DNA from: Dillenia suffruticosa
Lineage: Eukaryota; Streptophyta; Magnoliopsida; Dilleniales; Dilleniaceae
Direction: 5' to 3'
Length of the DNA: 64,000 nucleotides
NCBI GenBank assembly: GCA_033439265.1
Contig: JAVTVX010000015.1
Span: 21,133,947 to 21,197,946 of the forward strand
Shown here in pieces: positions 35,761 through 46,823 of the stretch. The notes under the pieces are model-generated. The model saw only the letters and a program-made list of their open reading frames with translations, was not told the DNA's origin and made no database searches. The position numbers and the translations under genes are program-made. Numbering within the stretch: position 1 is the stretch's first letter; each line of letters starts with the position of its first letter.

Positions 35761-38090
35761 AAAATACCTGCTGGTTTCTGGTGCTCAGCCTTCACCTGCT
35801 GGCACACCAAGCACCGTGCTACAAACTCTGCTATCTCCCGCTTCATGCCCGACCACCAATAACTGCCTCTGATGGTGCGGTACATCTTTGTACTCCCGGG
35901 ATGCATAGCATAAGCCGAAGAGTGTGCCTCCTCAAGAATAGCACGTCGAAGCTCAACATCAGCTGGAATACACACTCTGTCTCTGAGAACCACGAGTCCA
36001 TCAGTACGGACTCGGAAATCCCCGCCCTCTCCTCGGCGAATCTGATCGTGAATAGCCTGGAGCTCTACATCTGTACCCTGAAGCTCTCTGATGCGGTCAA
36101 GTAGTGTAGGCTGTACTTCAAATCTGGCTAACAGTGTACCCTGCTCATCGCTAGCCAAGCTGACTCCCAAAGCTCGGAGTCCTACCAAGCAGGAGATGTA
36201 AGCTCTCTCTGTTGCCTGAGAAGTGGTAGAAGGAGATGACTTCCAGCTCAAGGCATCTGCTACTACATTTGCCTTGCCTGGATGATAGTCAATAACCAAG
36301 TCGTAGTCCTTCAGCAGCTTTAACCATCTTCTCTGTCTCAGGTTTAGCTCTCTCTGAGTAAATAAATACTTCAAACTCTTATGGTTTGTGAAGACCCTGC
36401 AAGTAACTCCATATAAGTAATGCCGCCATATTCTCAGTGCGAAGACTATGGCTGCCAGCTCTAGATCGTGAGTAGGGTAGTTCACCTCATGCTTCTTCAA
36501 CTGTCTCGAAGCATAGACGATCACCCGTCCATCCTGCATCAATACGCAACCCAACCCCTGCCGGCTGGCATCACTATACACAACATCCTCTCTGCCACTG
36601 GTAGGGAGAGCCAAGATAGGTGCCGACGTCAGTTGTTGTTTGAGCTCTTGAAAGCTCGCCTCACAGCGGTCATCCCAACAGAACTTGACGTCTTTCCTCG
36701 TCAATCGGGAGAGTGGAGCAGCAATCTTCGAGAAACCCTCTACGAATCGTCTATAATAACCAGCAAGTCCAAGAAAACTCCGGATCTCAGTAATGGTCTG
36801 CGGCTGCTCCCACCTCAATATGGCCTCTACTTTCTGCGGATCAACAAAAATCCCCTCTGCAGAAACAATGTGGCCTAGAAATCCAATCTCCCTTAGCCAA
36901 AATTCACACTTGGTGAATTTGGCATATAACTGCTGCTCACGGAGAGTCTGTAAGACCACCCTCAGGTGCTGTACATGCTCCTCATCACTCCGTGAGTATA
37001 CCAAAATGTCATCAATAAAGACGATAACGAAACGATCCAAATAGTTATGGAAAACCCGGTTCATCAAATCCATAAAAGCCGCTGGAGCATTAGTCAATCC
37101 AAACGGCATCACTAAAAACTCAAAGTGACCATAGCGAGTGCGGAATGCAGTTTTGGGCACGTCCTCGGCCCGAATCCGTAACTGATGATAACCAGACCGC
37201 AAATCGATCTTCGAAAAGACCCGTGCACCCTGAAGCTGGTCAAATAGGTCATCAATACGTGGCAGAGGATACCGGTTCTTGACGGTCACCTTATTTAACT
37301 GCCGATAATCCATGCACAGTCGTAGGGTCCCATCCTTTTTCTTTACAAACAACACCGGAGCACCCCAAGGCGAAGTGCTCGGACGGATAAAGCCCTTGTC
37401 TAGTAATTCTTGCAACTGGACCTTGAGCTCTCTCAGCTCAGCTGGCACCATTCTGTATGGCGGAATAGATATAGGGGCGGCTCCCGGAGCTATGTCGATC
37501 TCAAAGTCAAACTCCCGAGCCGGTGGAAGGCCGGGTAGCTCCTCAGGGAAAACATCTGCAAACTCTTGTACTACAGGGATATCCTCATTCCTAGGTCCCT
37601 TCACAATAGTATCCACAACATGGGCCAAGTACGCCGTGCAGCCTTGGCGTATTAACCTCCTGGCATCAATTACCGAAATAACACAGCGAGGCAATACTCT
37701 CCTCTCACCAGAAAATCTCAAAGTAAGCCCCTCTGATCTCCGAAACTCAACTTCCTTAGTAAAACAATCAACGGAGGCTCTGTGTTTGCTCAGCCAATCC
37801 ATGCCAAGGATGGCATCAATATCGGTCAGGTCCAAAGGGATCAAATCTGCCTGAAGTACCGTGTTTCCAATCATGATCTCTATCCCTCTATAGACTGAAT
37901 CTCTCAAGAACTGTTCACCGAGAGGAGTGAAAACCAATATCTCATCTCGAAGTGGCGTCAAAGGCTTACCCATCAGGTGGGCAAAGGACGTTCTCACATA
38001 CGAGTAGTTCGACCCGGTGTCGATAAGGATACGGGCGTCGACTCCATAAATCCTCATAGTTCCTAAATGTGGGGAAAGTAAATAGATCAC
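35757..38090 (-). pseudogene. Pol of the Tekay-like element: protease, RT, RNase H, integrase zinc finger
   Basis: A 777-codon open frame with no ATG (it opens at a GTG), so it must be reached from gag, by splicing at 38062 or otherwise. Protease: ILIDTGS at residues 21-27. RT: about 210-400, with [12 protein letters not shown] at 328-339 and FIDD at 358-361. RNase H: YSDAS (Asp507), Glu544, then FTNHKSL with Asn569 where relatives have a catalytic Asp, and Asp612. The integrase zinc finger is His723, His730, Cys760, Cys763. The frame ends at a premature TAG after PAGIL. RNase H would be impaired by Asn569. Everything else matches a working gypsy polymerase. Confidence 0.9.
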
Positions 38091-38260
38091 TTTAAATAAA
38101 GGTGGTAATAGATACTCATCATGTATATCTCAAAAGTATATGTATCTCAAAAGTAGGTACAGCCAACATAGTCAAGCCTCTAAGGCTTTGGCTTATGATG
38201 AGTCTCAAAATAAAACTATAGAGGAAATCTCTAAGTGTGTGAGTCAGAAAGGGGGAGTAC
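38063..38260 (-). other. Putative spliceosomal intron at the gag/protease junction of the Tekay-like element
   Basis: On the minus strand a 198-nt segment begins ATTG|GTACTCCC and ends TTTCCCCACATTTAG|GAACTATG, with a pyrimidine-rich acceptor. Its removal (phase 1) joins NPDVIIG to [16 protein letters not shown] without a break. Retained, Gag ends seven codons later at TGA (38244-38246). The same position in gypsy element 1 also has a phase-1 GT-AG segment (4597-4770). If real, unspliced RNA would give Gag and spliced RNA Gag-Pol. Confidence 0.65.
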
Positions 38261-39620
38261 CAATAATGACATCGGGGTTCGTCTGCGCATCCTCCTGCGT
38301 CATCGCGTACACTCGGGCCTGAGCCCTCGGCGGTTGCCGCGATGGTCCTGGTGCCATACTACTCCCAGCTATTGCTCGTGGGGCTGTGGGGGTAGAGTGT
38401 GCCAGTGCTCCCTGCTGTCCCTCTCGTGGAGCACTAGACTGAATAGAAATTGCCGGACCCCCTGCTCCAAGATCAGGGCACTGGCTCTTGATGTGCCCCT
38501 GTCTCCCACACTGGAAGCAAGTCACTGTCACCCCGCAAGCTCCGAAGGGGTGATGTCTGCCGCACCGACGACAAAAAGGGTGTCGTCGGGCTATAGTCTG
38601 AGTAGAGGCACTCGGGGTTGGTGCTCTAAACCCCTGGGACTGTGATCCCTGCCTCTGGGAAAGATCTCCGCGAAACCCTAAGGTTCTCCCTTTCTTCGAA
38701 CTCTGGCCCCCAAAAAACTCGGGCCTCTTCCTCCTCTGCTCCCTCCTCTCTCTCTGTCGTCCCTCAGCATGGACGATCTCCTCAGCCCGAAGTGCTGAGT
38801 CTACTATCTCTGGCAATGAGAAGTTAGGGGTCACCGTCATATACCTCCGGACGTTCAAGTTGAGGCCATCCTCAAACTTGAACCTCAACTGACTGGGTGT
38901 GGCTAGGTCCGGAACAAAAGCGGCCAGTCTCCTTAACTCGGCCTCATACTCGGTCACAGTCCGAGTCCCCTGCCGCAGGTGGTGGAACTCTGTCCTCTTC
39001 TTGTTCTGCTGGAATGCTAAAAAATATCTGCGGTTGAACTCCCGCAGAAAGTCCTCCCAACTCCTGGGCTCCGCTGCATCATCACAAACTGCCTCCCACC
39101 ACGAGAGGGCATCTCCATCCAATAATCTCTCTGCCACTCGGAGTCTGAACTCCTCACTCAAGCCAAGGTCTGTCAACACTCGGCGGGTGCGGTTGATCCA
39201 ATGCTTCGCAGCAGTAGAATCACCCACCCCAGAGAACTCAATACAGCCTAGCTGTCTTGCCTCCTTCACGAGCTGGGTGAGCTCGTGAATCCGTCTCAAC
39301 GTCAAAGAAGTACTGTCGCTGGGTCTAGAAATTGTAGATGGACCAACAACCGGTGGAGGCTCTGGTGTGACTGGTCATGGCATGGCCGTAGGGGTTGGCT
39401 CAGCCATCGGTGGTGGTGGTGGCGGTGGCATCTGAATGCCGTGGGCAGCGTACCACTCGAACACCTGTCGGTAGGCATCCAGTGATGGCGGTGGTGGTAG
39501 ATCTGCAGCCGTGGTGGTCGGTGGTGTAGGCACTGAAGGAGAACCGTGTGAGGAAGACACGTCCTCCGGTACACTAGGGGGCTCAGTAGGTAAGAAGTGG
39601 GTACCTCGCCTAGTCGTCAT
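38244..39620 (-). pseudogene. Gag of the Tekay-like element, with one internal nonsense codon
   Basis: Opens at the ATG at 39618-39620 (MTTRRGTHFLPTEPPSVPED). A Pro-rich N-terminus is cut by TGA at 39375-39377 (after PTPTAMP), which looks like a CGA-to-TGA change. The same frame continues for 376 more codons: capsid-type Gag domain with RLAERLLD-like and YEAELRRLAAF words, basic stretch RERREQRRKRPEF, and two zinc knuckles, CRRCGRHHPFGAC and CFQCGRQGHIKSQC. It ends at the TGA at 38244-38246 unless the junction segment is spliced out. Full length would be 458 codons. Confidence 0.9.
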
Positions 39621-39931
39621 ATTTCTGCGAGGAAAAAGGCACTAATCAGGTAGATATATAAGAATTAGGGTTAGTTATGGAATAACTAACCCCCTAAAAG
39701 AAATCAACTTGGTATCGGAACCAATGGATAAGGTATGCTAGGTTAGATATGATCCGTGTCCAACCCTCTAAAATGGATGAACTCATCTGCCTATGACCAT
39801 GTATTGGGAAATGACTGTACAGTAACTTTCACATGCATTGAGGACTTTCAAAATCAGATTTACTTGGGGATATATATATATATATATATATTTTTTTTGA
39901 AATCAGTTTCTCAACTCAGCTCGAACCAAGG

Positions 39932-39943
39932 GCTCTGATACCA
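39932..39943 (-). other. Primer-binding site of the Tekay-like element
   Basis: On the minus strand TGGTATCAGAGC is a perfect 12-nt complement to the 3' end of plant initiator tRNA-Met, 9 nt inside the 5' LTR end at 39953. Confidence 0.9.
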
Positions 39944-39952
39944 ACCGAGGCC

Positions 39953-42713
39953 TGTCACGCCCCGACCCACTCCCGAGCCAGGCACGCAACGAGCCCGCCG
40001 CGGCACCTAGATGCACGGGCACCACGTCCCGCACATCAAAACACCGTAAGGCTGTAACATTCACATAATCCAAGTTTCCAAATCACAAAGATCCCCAAGT
40101 GATAAAAATAATACATGTATGCCTCAATGTAAATTAAAATGAGTGAGAGTGAACCTTATACAGACCAGAAGAATTATAAATACAGTCATCCCAATTTAAA
40201 CAAATACAATGGTCATCCTAACTTTCTCAAGATGAAACAATAACCTTAATATATAGCGGAAGAGCGGGTAGTCATACCCCGACCCAGTAGTCTCCAAAGA
40301 ATATCCAATACAACAATGCACACAAATCTCTCGGTCCGAGTCTACCCCTGTAGGAGGGAAATGTGAGGGGTGAGTACCATAGAGAGGGGGTTGGTACTCA
40401 GCAAGTCGGGGGGAATGACATGCTACAATTAATTTTTGGGTGAATTAGGAGTGCCAAAATTATGTCCCAATAAATCCATAGTATGCAAAAAAAAATATTA
40501 TGACATCTCAATAAATCATTCACAACATACGTATCAAATCAAATATGCATCCAGTATGTATGTCCATTATATCGTATAGAGCCAGCCGAAAATATCCCGA
40601 CAAGGGCCGACCATGGCCAAGGACGGGCAACGTTGGGGGTTTTCACAGTGCAAGTAATAAAATAAGGCTCTCTACCCCAACGTTGGCCACAGACTACTCA
40701 AACTAGCCTGTATATATATATCGTACACGTATCAAGGATCAAGCGTGTATGGAAACCCGCCGGTGCTAGACCTACCAAGGTCCTCCCCGAAGTGGTTCAA
40801 CCGACGACTGTCCATACAATATGTATGACGATCTGGCGGATACCCCCTGCAGAGGCGTATCCGAGCACAACAGGTGCCTCTACCAAATGTCCTTCGTAGC
40901 TACGGAATGCTATAGGAAGCATATCATCATCATTACAGTATCCACAGGGGGCATCCAGCCCAAATCACATATCTTAAGCCAAATCATCAAGCCTTATCAT
41001 GTCAAAAGCATGTGCCAATATGCAATGAAAGTATAAAATCATGTGGATATATCAAAGTGTGGCACAATCATCAAGTATCAAAATCATGGATGCATATCGA
41101 TATAAACAAGTTGGGACACTCCATATATCACAAAACATTTTCATAAATCCAGGAGAATAGATCAATCATACCATTTTAAATCATGCTTTTGAAAGCTTTT
41201 TTAAAATACGGTATTAATTAAAAGTAGATGTCAAGTCCCACTCACCGTTAGGGGAGGATAACGCACTCCCCAATATTTCCACAAAGCGTAAATCAAGTGT
41301 CCCCTCCGTTCAACTCAAATAACTCTTAGGGAGACAAACAGTCCGCAGATTTTTAACCTGCGCAGTCATGGAAAATAGACTATAACTTTGGCTATACCAA
41401 TCCAAATCAGATGATTCTTATCTCATTTTAAAGCTAAGGGATAGCACTATAACTTTCATTTTGTACACTTCCTCAGATTCAAATCACAGAATTCCCGGTA
41501 AGCCTCATTTTGTTACAGCCATATTTAAGTTTCAGATTCTGTCCAGTTTTCGTACAGAAGCTATAACGTTCATCCTACTCATCAAAGTCTAATGAAATTT
41601 TAACATGTTATAGCTAAGATGTAGATCTACAACTTTCGTGTTTTGCGTTTTATCTAAATATGTTTGGAAGGGGTTGAACAAAATTCATGAACAGGACAGA
41701 TACGTTTTAGTGAAACATACAGTTTCTGTCAACACAGTTTTAAGGCAAAATTGTATAACTTTCAATATCCTCATGCGAAATGGCTGAAAGTTTTATATGT
41801 TATAGACAAGACATATATCTATAACTTTCATGTTTTGTGTGTCTTCAAACTAAGACTGGAGAGGGGTCGTTTTTACTCACTACTGTCAAGGTTCGAAACA
41901 GGACGCTTCTATGTCGAGTTTCAGGAAACGTGCCATAACGTTTGGCACAGGCATCAGAATTTGGTGATTCTTACCTCGTTGGAAAGATAAGACTTAGATC
42001 TATCACATTTTCAAATTCTGGCTCTAAGATGCCTTAAAACAGAGATGAATCACGGACAGAAATAACATTTAAAGTAAGACAGGATAAAATTTCTTACCTC
42101 ACTTTCTTTGTCTTCCTCTCTTGCTTCTCTCTTTGTTCTCACGAATTTGGGAAGAATGAACAAGCATTCTAAGGCCTTCTTCTTTTATTATTGTGTTAAT
42201 AAGTCACCACCCTTGGATCAAATCTCCAATTAATCTAAACCATAGGATCATTTTGACTATTGCATGTGTTTTGATTGGTTCTTTTTTTTTTGTGTGCATG
42301 TGTTCTCATTGGCCCACCTTGCCTTTCTCATCTCCATTTGGCCAACACTTGTCCTCCTCACTATAACACTTGTTCAACACAAGAATACACTTGTCACATT
42401 TCATTTATGTTTTGTTAATTGCTAACAAGTCCTTTGACTTATAAAAATTCTAATTTGACCCCTAAACTTTTCATAATTTCATACTAGGCCCAAAATCTTA
42501 TATTAGACCTAATTTAATTTATTTAATATGAAATTAAGGTTTTGAATCTCTTTGAGTCAAAATTGATCCGATTTGTATTTTACCGTCAAATATCATATAT
42601 ATATATATATTTTTTTGGTGAAAATTCATGAACCTGTAGTAATAGAAACAACATATATGTATATATATATGAAATGGAATTCACTATAGAATACACCGAG
42701 GGTCGGTGTTACA
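39953..42713 (-). repeat. 5' LTR of the Tekay-like element
   Basis: 2,761 bp, the promoter-side LTR because the element is on the minus strand. It is nearly identical to 31857-34604. The largest difference is a (AT)n expansion near 42596-42611. It holds the same ~185-bp repeat array (about 41370-42060). Confidence 0.95.
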
Positions 42714-43376
42714 TTAAAACCAAAGTTTTCGACTTTAATGGTGTCCGAAACTTAAAACCCAAGATCTGTCCATATAGAGAGATAATTGATATATAAAAAT
42801 GACATATTTGTGATCCATGTATGCTGATCTACATTGTGACATGAATTTTGTGAATTGTCGATGTCGGAAACTAGGTTTTCTGGTATGGTCGCGATGAGCC
42901 AAAATTTTGGATATTTATTCCACCGAGTTTAGGGTTTAAATCTCCCAAAAAATCGAGTCTAAGATGTTTTTGGGAAGTCTAAAATTATTTTTCGATTGAA
43001 ATCACCATCGAAAATGTGCCGGAAATAAGTTTTCTGGAAACCGGGTCGAAAGACCTAGTTGTAGATCCGTCGAGCGAAGAAGACTCGCTCCAAACCCGCG
43101 GGCACATGCGTATCACACGCGCAGAGGCGTGTACCGAAGGAAGAAGCGGGCACATGTACCTGGGTTGTGTGTACTATTTATAGGATTTTGTGTACCGAAT
43201 TCAAGTCCGGATGGTGAGATACAATCTTGGGTTGTACTGTATGGTGTCCATTAACCCATACGCTCGCTTTAGAGTCAATACTCGAATCATTTTTGTTTTG
43301 TTGATTCATAGGGTGCGCAAAATTATAATAATAAACATTATTGGTGACTAACGTCTCTTTCTGTGCGACAAAGACT
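42714..43376 (+). other. Copia B leader, second part
   Basis: Resumes the copia B leader after the gypsy insertion, beginning with the duplicated TTAAA. It aligns in order with copia A 23715-24621, including the CATACGCTCGC.TTAGAGTC and GTGCGACAAAGAC words just before gag. No gene is seen. Confidence 0.7.
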
Positions 43377-44796
43377 ATGGCTGGGACAAAAAGTATCATA
43401 CTTGATTTCATGAAGGGAGATAAGTTGAACGGTGACAACTATGAAATTTGGCACCGGAAGGTTCAGTTTGTTTTCGAGGAATAGGACCTAGCGGAGATTC
43501 TAAAATACGAGATGTCGGACCCCGGGGAGGGTACTACGCCTCAGGCTAGATGGGATCAAGAGGCGTATCGTGCATGGAAAAATAAGAATGGCCAAATTAG
43601 GACAATCATTCTAAACAGCATGCACGACGACATGATCCCAGTATATAAGCAGTGTCCTACTACAATATCGATTTGGGTTGCTCTAAGAAAGCACCTTGGC
43701 TCCCGGTCAGCTCCTAAGCGGAGGATGCTGACCTATAGGTTCATTACTTATAAGAAAAAACCGGATCATACTATGAAGCAGTATCTAATGCATATGCCGA
43801 GTATGATCGCTTCTCTGAAGAACATGGGAAGCCGATGTCTAATGAGTTCAGGTCTTGGAGTGATCCAGGTAAAACTCTTGAGATGTGGTGAAGACCTATC
43901 TCATACACACTGAGAGTATTCGTACTTTCATAAATGTAAGTAGGCATTGTGAGCTCGAGGAGAAGCGCCAAGAGATGACTAGGTCTGTTTCCGGTCATGC
44001 CTATGTGATGGAGTCAAGTAAGGGCCGTTGAGGCTTCAACTGCAAGTGGCGCAAGCATGACGGAAAGACCAAAAGCCAGGGTAAGAAGAAGCCATCAACA
44101 AAGACCGTCAGCAAAGGACAAAAGCGCAGGAAGGAGCTCGATAAGAGCAAAGTGAAGTGCTACGTTTGCGGTAAGTTTGGGCACTCGTGAATGTGGCGAG
44201 TGGAAAGTAAGTCTTTCTTTCTTACATGGTTTGAGTTATGTTTCATCTACTGCGATATTCACTGACTCCTCTCCTTTGTGGATTGTAAACTTAGGAGCCA
44301 CAAACCATATAGCTCGTGACAGGAGCGCGTACGTGGAGTTCTGCCGATTGAGTCCCCATACAAGGAGGCTGTATGTGGGGAACGGAGCATTTGTAGCTGT
44401 GAAGGGAATTAGTACATGCAAGCTAATGCTGCGAAATTACCAAATCTTATATCTACATGATGTGTTATATGCTCATGAAATTTAGCGAAATCTCGTATCT
44501 GTTTTTTGTTTAAATCGTTTAGGATATTCTGTTGTTTTTAGAAACTCGAGTGTTTCCATTTCATATGATAATTCTTTATTATATACTGATTTGGTTCATG
44601 ATGGACTTTATGCGTTGGACATGGTTTTCTATAATAATATTTCTGATTTATCTTCTATTGTCTATTAATCTAATAATATAGTTGATAATATTTCTGTTTG
44701 GCATAGTAGACTTGGCCATATAAGGTAAGAGAAAATGAATCAGTTAGTAGCGAATAGCCTGTTGAGTCCGCTAATTCGGGTTGAGTTGCCCATATG
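43377..44796 (+). pseudogene. Copia B gag, protease and integrase start
   Basis: Gag starts at ATG 43377 (MAGTKSIILDFMKGDKLNGD), with a TAG at 43482. Most of the capsid region is open (43512-43913: LNSMHDDMIPVYKQCPTTIS) before a slip near 43835. The knuckle begins CYVCGKFGH at about 44158 but loses its last part to a small deletion. The protease region (44270-44485) reads IVNLGATNH where DSGA is expected. Integrase begins WHSRLGHI (about 44700) and is cut at 44796 by the 2.03-kb insertion inside a Cys-rich zinc-binding segment. Closely related to the gag of copia A. Confidence 0.85.
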
Positions 44797-45570
44797 TGAT
44801 GTGAACCCGTTGGGTATAAAAACCCTAGAACCCACGAACAACTTAATTTAGCCCAAAAATCGTCCCAACGAATTATTTGAACCAGTGGAATTAAAAATCT
44901 CAACCCTTACCCTAAAGGTGAAAGAACTTAAGGTATATGACCTTAGACCCGTTTCTCACTAGATCAAGAACTTTGGTATAAAGATGGAATGAATGATGCC
45001 ACAATCTAGATGGTTCGAAACCTAGATTGATAAGTCAAAAAACTAAACAAAACTCATATATTGAATAAGTTCAAAGTTCTCAAAAGAACAAAACTTGTGT
45101 GAAGAATCCTCACAATTTTATTAATTCTCTACAAAATGTTTTTTTTACACAATGTATAATGGCATATTTATAGCCTAAATGTGAAGACTTAATTAGCAAC
45201 TAAAAATTTAGTAACTCCCTAAACAATAAAAAATTAGGAAATTAAAATATAAGTTACAAAAAAATAAAAATTAGGAAACTAAATAAATCAAACTATTTTG
45301 ACCAAGTCTTGCTGCTATTTTTCTTTATTTTCGTCCTCCCTTGGTTTTGGGTAGTTTTGGACCTTTTATTCTTCCAACTGGGCTTGCATGAGTATAATTG
45401 AGGCCTCTTTTAGTTCTTCATTCATTTCGGCTTCAATTTCTTATTGTAAAACCCTCTGAATTAAGTCATTCAGTATTTTTTTGAACCTTTTAACTCGAAC
45501 TTTTGTTACTGACCCAACTGAAACTTGAGTTGAATTTTGTAAATTTCTTACAGTCTTGAGAATCACATCA
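44797..45570 (-). repeat. LTR of the non-autonomous element (3' in element orientation)
   Basis: Begins TGATGTGAACCCGTTGGG and ends GAATCACATCA on the plus strand. It is about 95% like 46051-46823 by eye. Confidence 0.9.
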
Positions 45571-46036
45571 TTCCCTCCTTCTTGACAACGATTTGTCCCC
45601 AAATCGTTACCTGTGTGAAAATGCATCCGCAACCGCATTTTGCTTGGGAAAAGTCTCAATGAATTCAATCCCTCGAACATGTCTCTTACCATCTTAATGA
45701 ATTAACAACTTTTGAATTTAACTCAAAAATAATTGTCTTGTGAAATTCACAAAAAGAATAACAAGAAAAATAAGGAAGGAAAATAAGTGAGAAATAAGAA
45801 AGTCGCAAATTTGGAAAAATTCCAAATTAAGAAAGAAACAAAAATGGAATGAATTGAATAAAAAAAGTGAATAAAAGAAGAAAATAAAGAATGTGAACAA
45901 ATAAGAAAAAAATAAGAAATAAAGAAGAAACAATAAAAGAAAAAAAATTGGAAGTTGCCTTTGTTTTATGAAAAATTATAGACAAATATGAACAATTATA
46001 GACAAGTATGAACAACTCGAATGGTAACCCGAAATT

Positions 46037-46048
46037 GCTCTGATACCG
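46037..46048 (-). other. Primer-binding site of the non-autonomous element
   Basis: CGGTATCAGAGC on the minus strand matches the initiator tRNA-Met complement at 11 of 12 positions, 2 nt from the LTR. Confidence 0.8.
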
Positions 46049-46050
46049 AC

Positions 46051-46823
46051 TGATATGAACCCGTTGGGTATAAAAACCCTAGAACCCACGAACAAGTTAA
46101 TTTAGCCCAAAAATCGTCCCAACAAATTATTTGAACCAGTGGAATTAAAAACCTCAACCCTTGCCCTAAAGGAGGAAGAACCTAAGGTATATGACCTTAG
46201 ACCCGTTTCTCACTAGATCAAGAACTTTGGTATAAAGATGGAATGAATGACGCCACAATCTAAATGGTTCGAAACCTAGATTGATAAGTCAAAGAACTAA
46301 ACAAGACTCATATCTTGAATAAATTCAAAGTTCTCAAAAGAATAAAACTTGTGTGAAGAATCCTCACAATTTTATTAATTCTCTCCAAAGTGTTTTTTTT
46401 ACACAATCTATATGACCTATTTATAGCCTAAATGTGAAGACTTAATTGGCAACTAAAAATTTAGTAACTCCCTAAATAATAAAAAATTAGGAAATTAAAA
46501 TATAAGTTACAAAAAAATAAAAATTAGGAAACTAAATAAATCAAACTATTTTGACCAAGTCTTACTGCTATTTTTCTTTATTTTCGTCCTCCCTTGGTTT
46601 TGGGTAGTTTTGGACCTTTTATTCTTCCAACTGGGCTTGCATGAGCATAATTGAGACCCCTTTTAGTTCTTCATTCATTTGGGCTTCAATTTCTTATTAT
46701 AAAACCCTCTGAATTAAGTCATTCATTATTTCTTTGGACCTTTTAACTCGAACTTTTGTTATTGGTCCAACTGGAACTTGAGTTGAATTTTGTAAATTTC
46801 TTGCAGTCTTGAGAATCACATCA
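46051..46823 (-). repeat. LTR of the non-autonomous element (5' in element orientation)
   Basis: Begins TGATATGAACCCGTTGGG and ends GAATCACATCA. It is followed by the ATATG duplication. Confidence 0.9.

Larger units (their letters stand above)
31857..42713 (-). mobile_element. Ty3/gypsy chromovirus (Tekay/Del-like), full length, 10,857 bp
   Basis: Two long LTRs (31857-34604 and 39953-42713) flank gag and pol on the minus strand. The target-site duplication TTAAA is perfect (31852-31856 and 42714-42718), and the outer ends are TG...CA. The LTRs differ by about two dozen substitutions plus a microsatellite length change over ~2.75 kb, about 1%, so the insertion is recent. The integrase C-terminus has a GPY/F module and a chromodomain-like tail, placing it among chromoviruses; the gag C-terminal word YAMTQEDAQTNPDV suggests the Tekay/Del group. 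Four nonsense codons and an RNase H active-site change leave it unable to move by itself. It lies within the leader of copia B. Confidence 0.95.
44797..46823 (-). mobile_element. Non-autonomous LTR element (TRIM/LARD-like), 2,027 bp
   Basis: Two LTRs (44797-45570, 774 bp; 46051-46823, 773 bp) enclose only 480 bp. The duplication ATATG is perfect at both ends (44792-44796, 46824-46828) and falls inside the copia B integrase. An initiator tRNA-Met PBS on the minus strand (46037-46048, CGGTATCAGAGC) and a polypurine tract (AAGGAGGGAA next to 45570) set the orientation. The interior lacks gag or pol. Near 45571-45692 (-) a short frame, GTNRCQEGGNDV, resembles the last residues of a gypsy polyprotein, so the element is probably a deletion derivative mobilised by an autonomous gypsy partner elsewhere. 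Confidence 0.9.

Noticed and set aside
35620-39574. Plus-strand and alternative-frame ORFs across the gypsy pol and gag (for example 36468-36878, 37312-37854, 38235-38645, 39302-39574)
   Set aside because: They are antisense or out-of-frame shadows of well supported gag and pol domains and show no domain motifs of their own.
45718-46015. Phe-rich minus-strand ORFs inside the non-autonomous LTR element
   Set aside because: They come from A/T-rich low-complexity DNA and encode only Phe/Leu/Ser runs with no domain.
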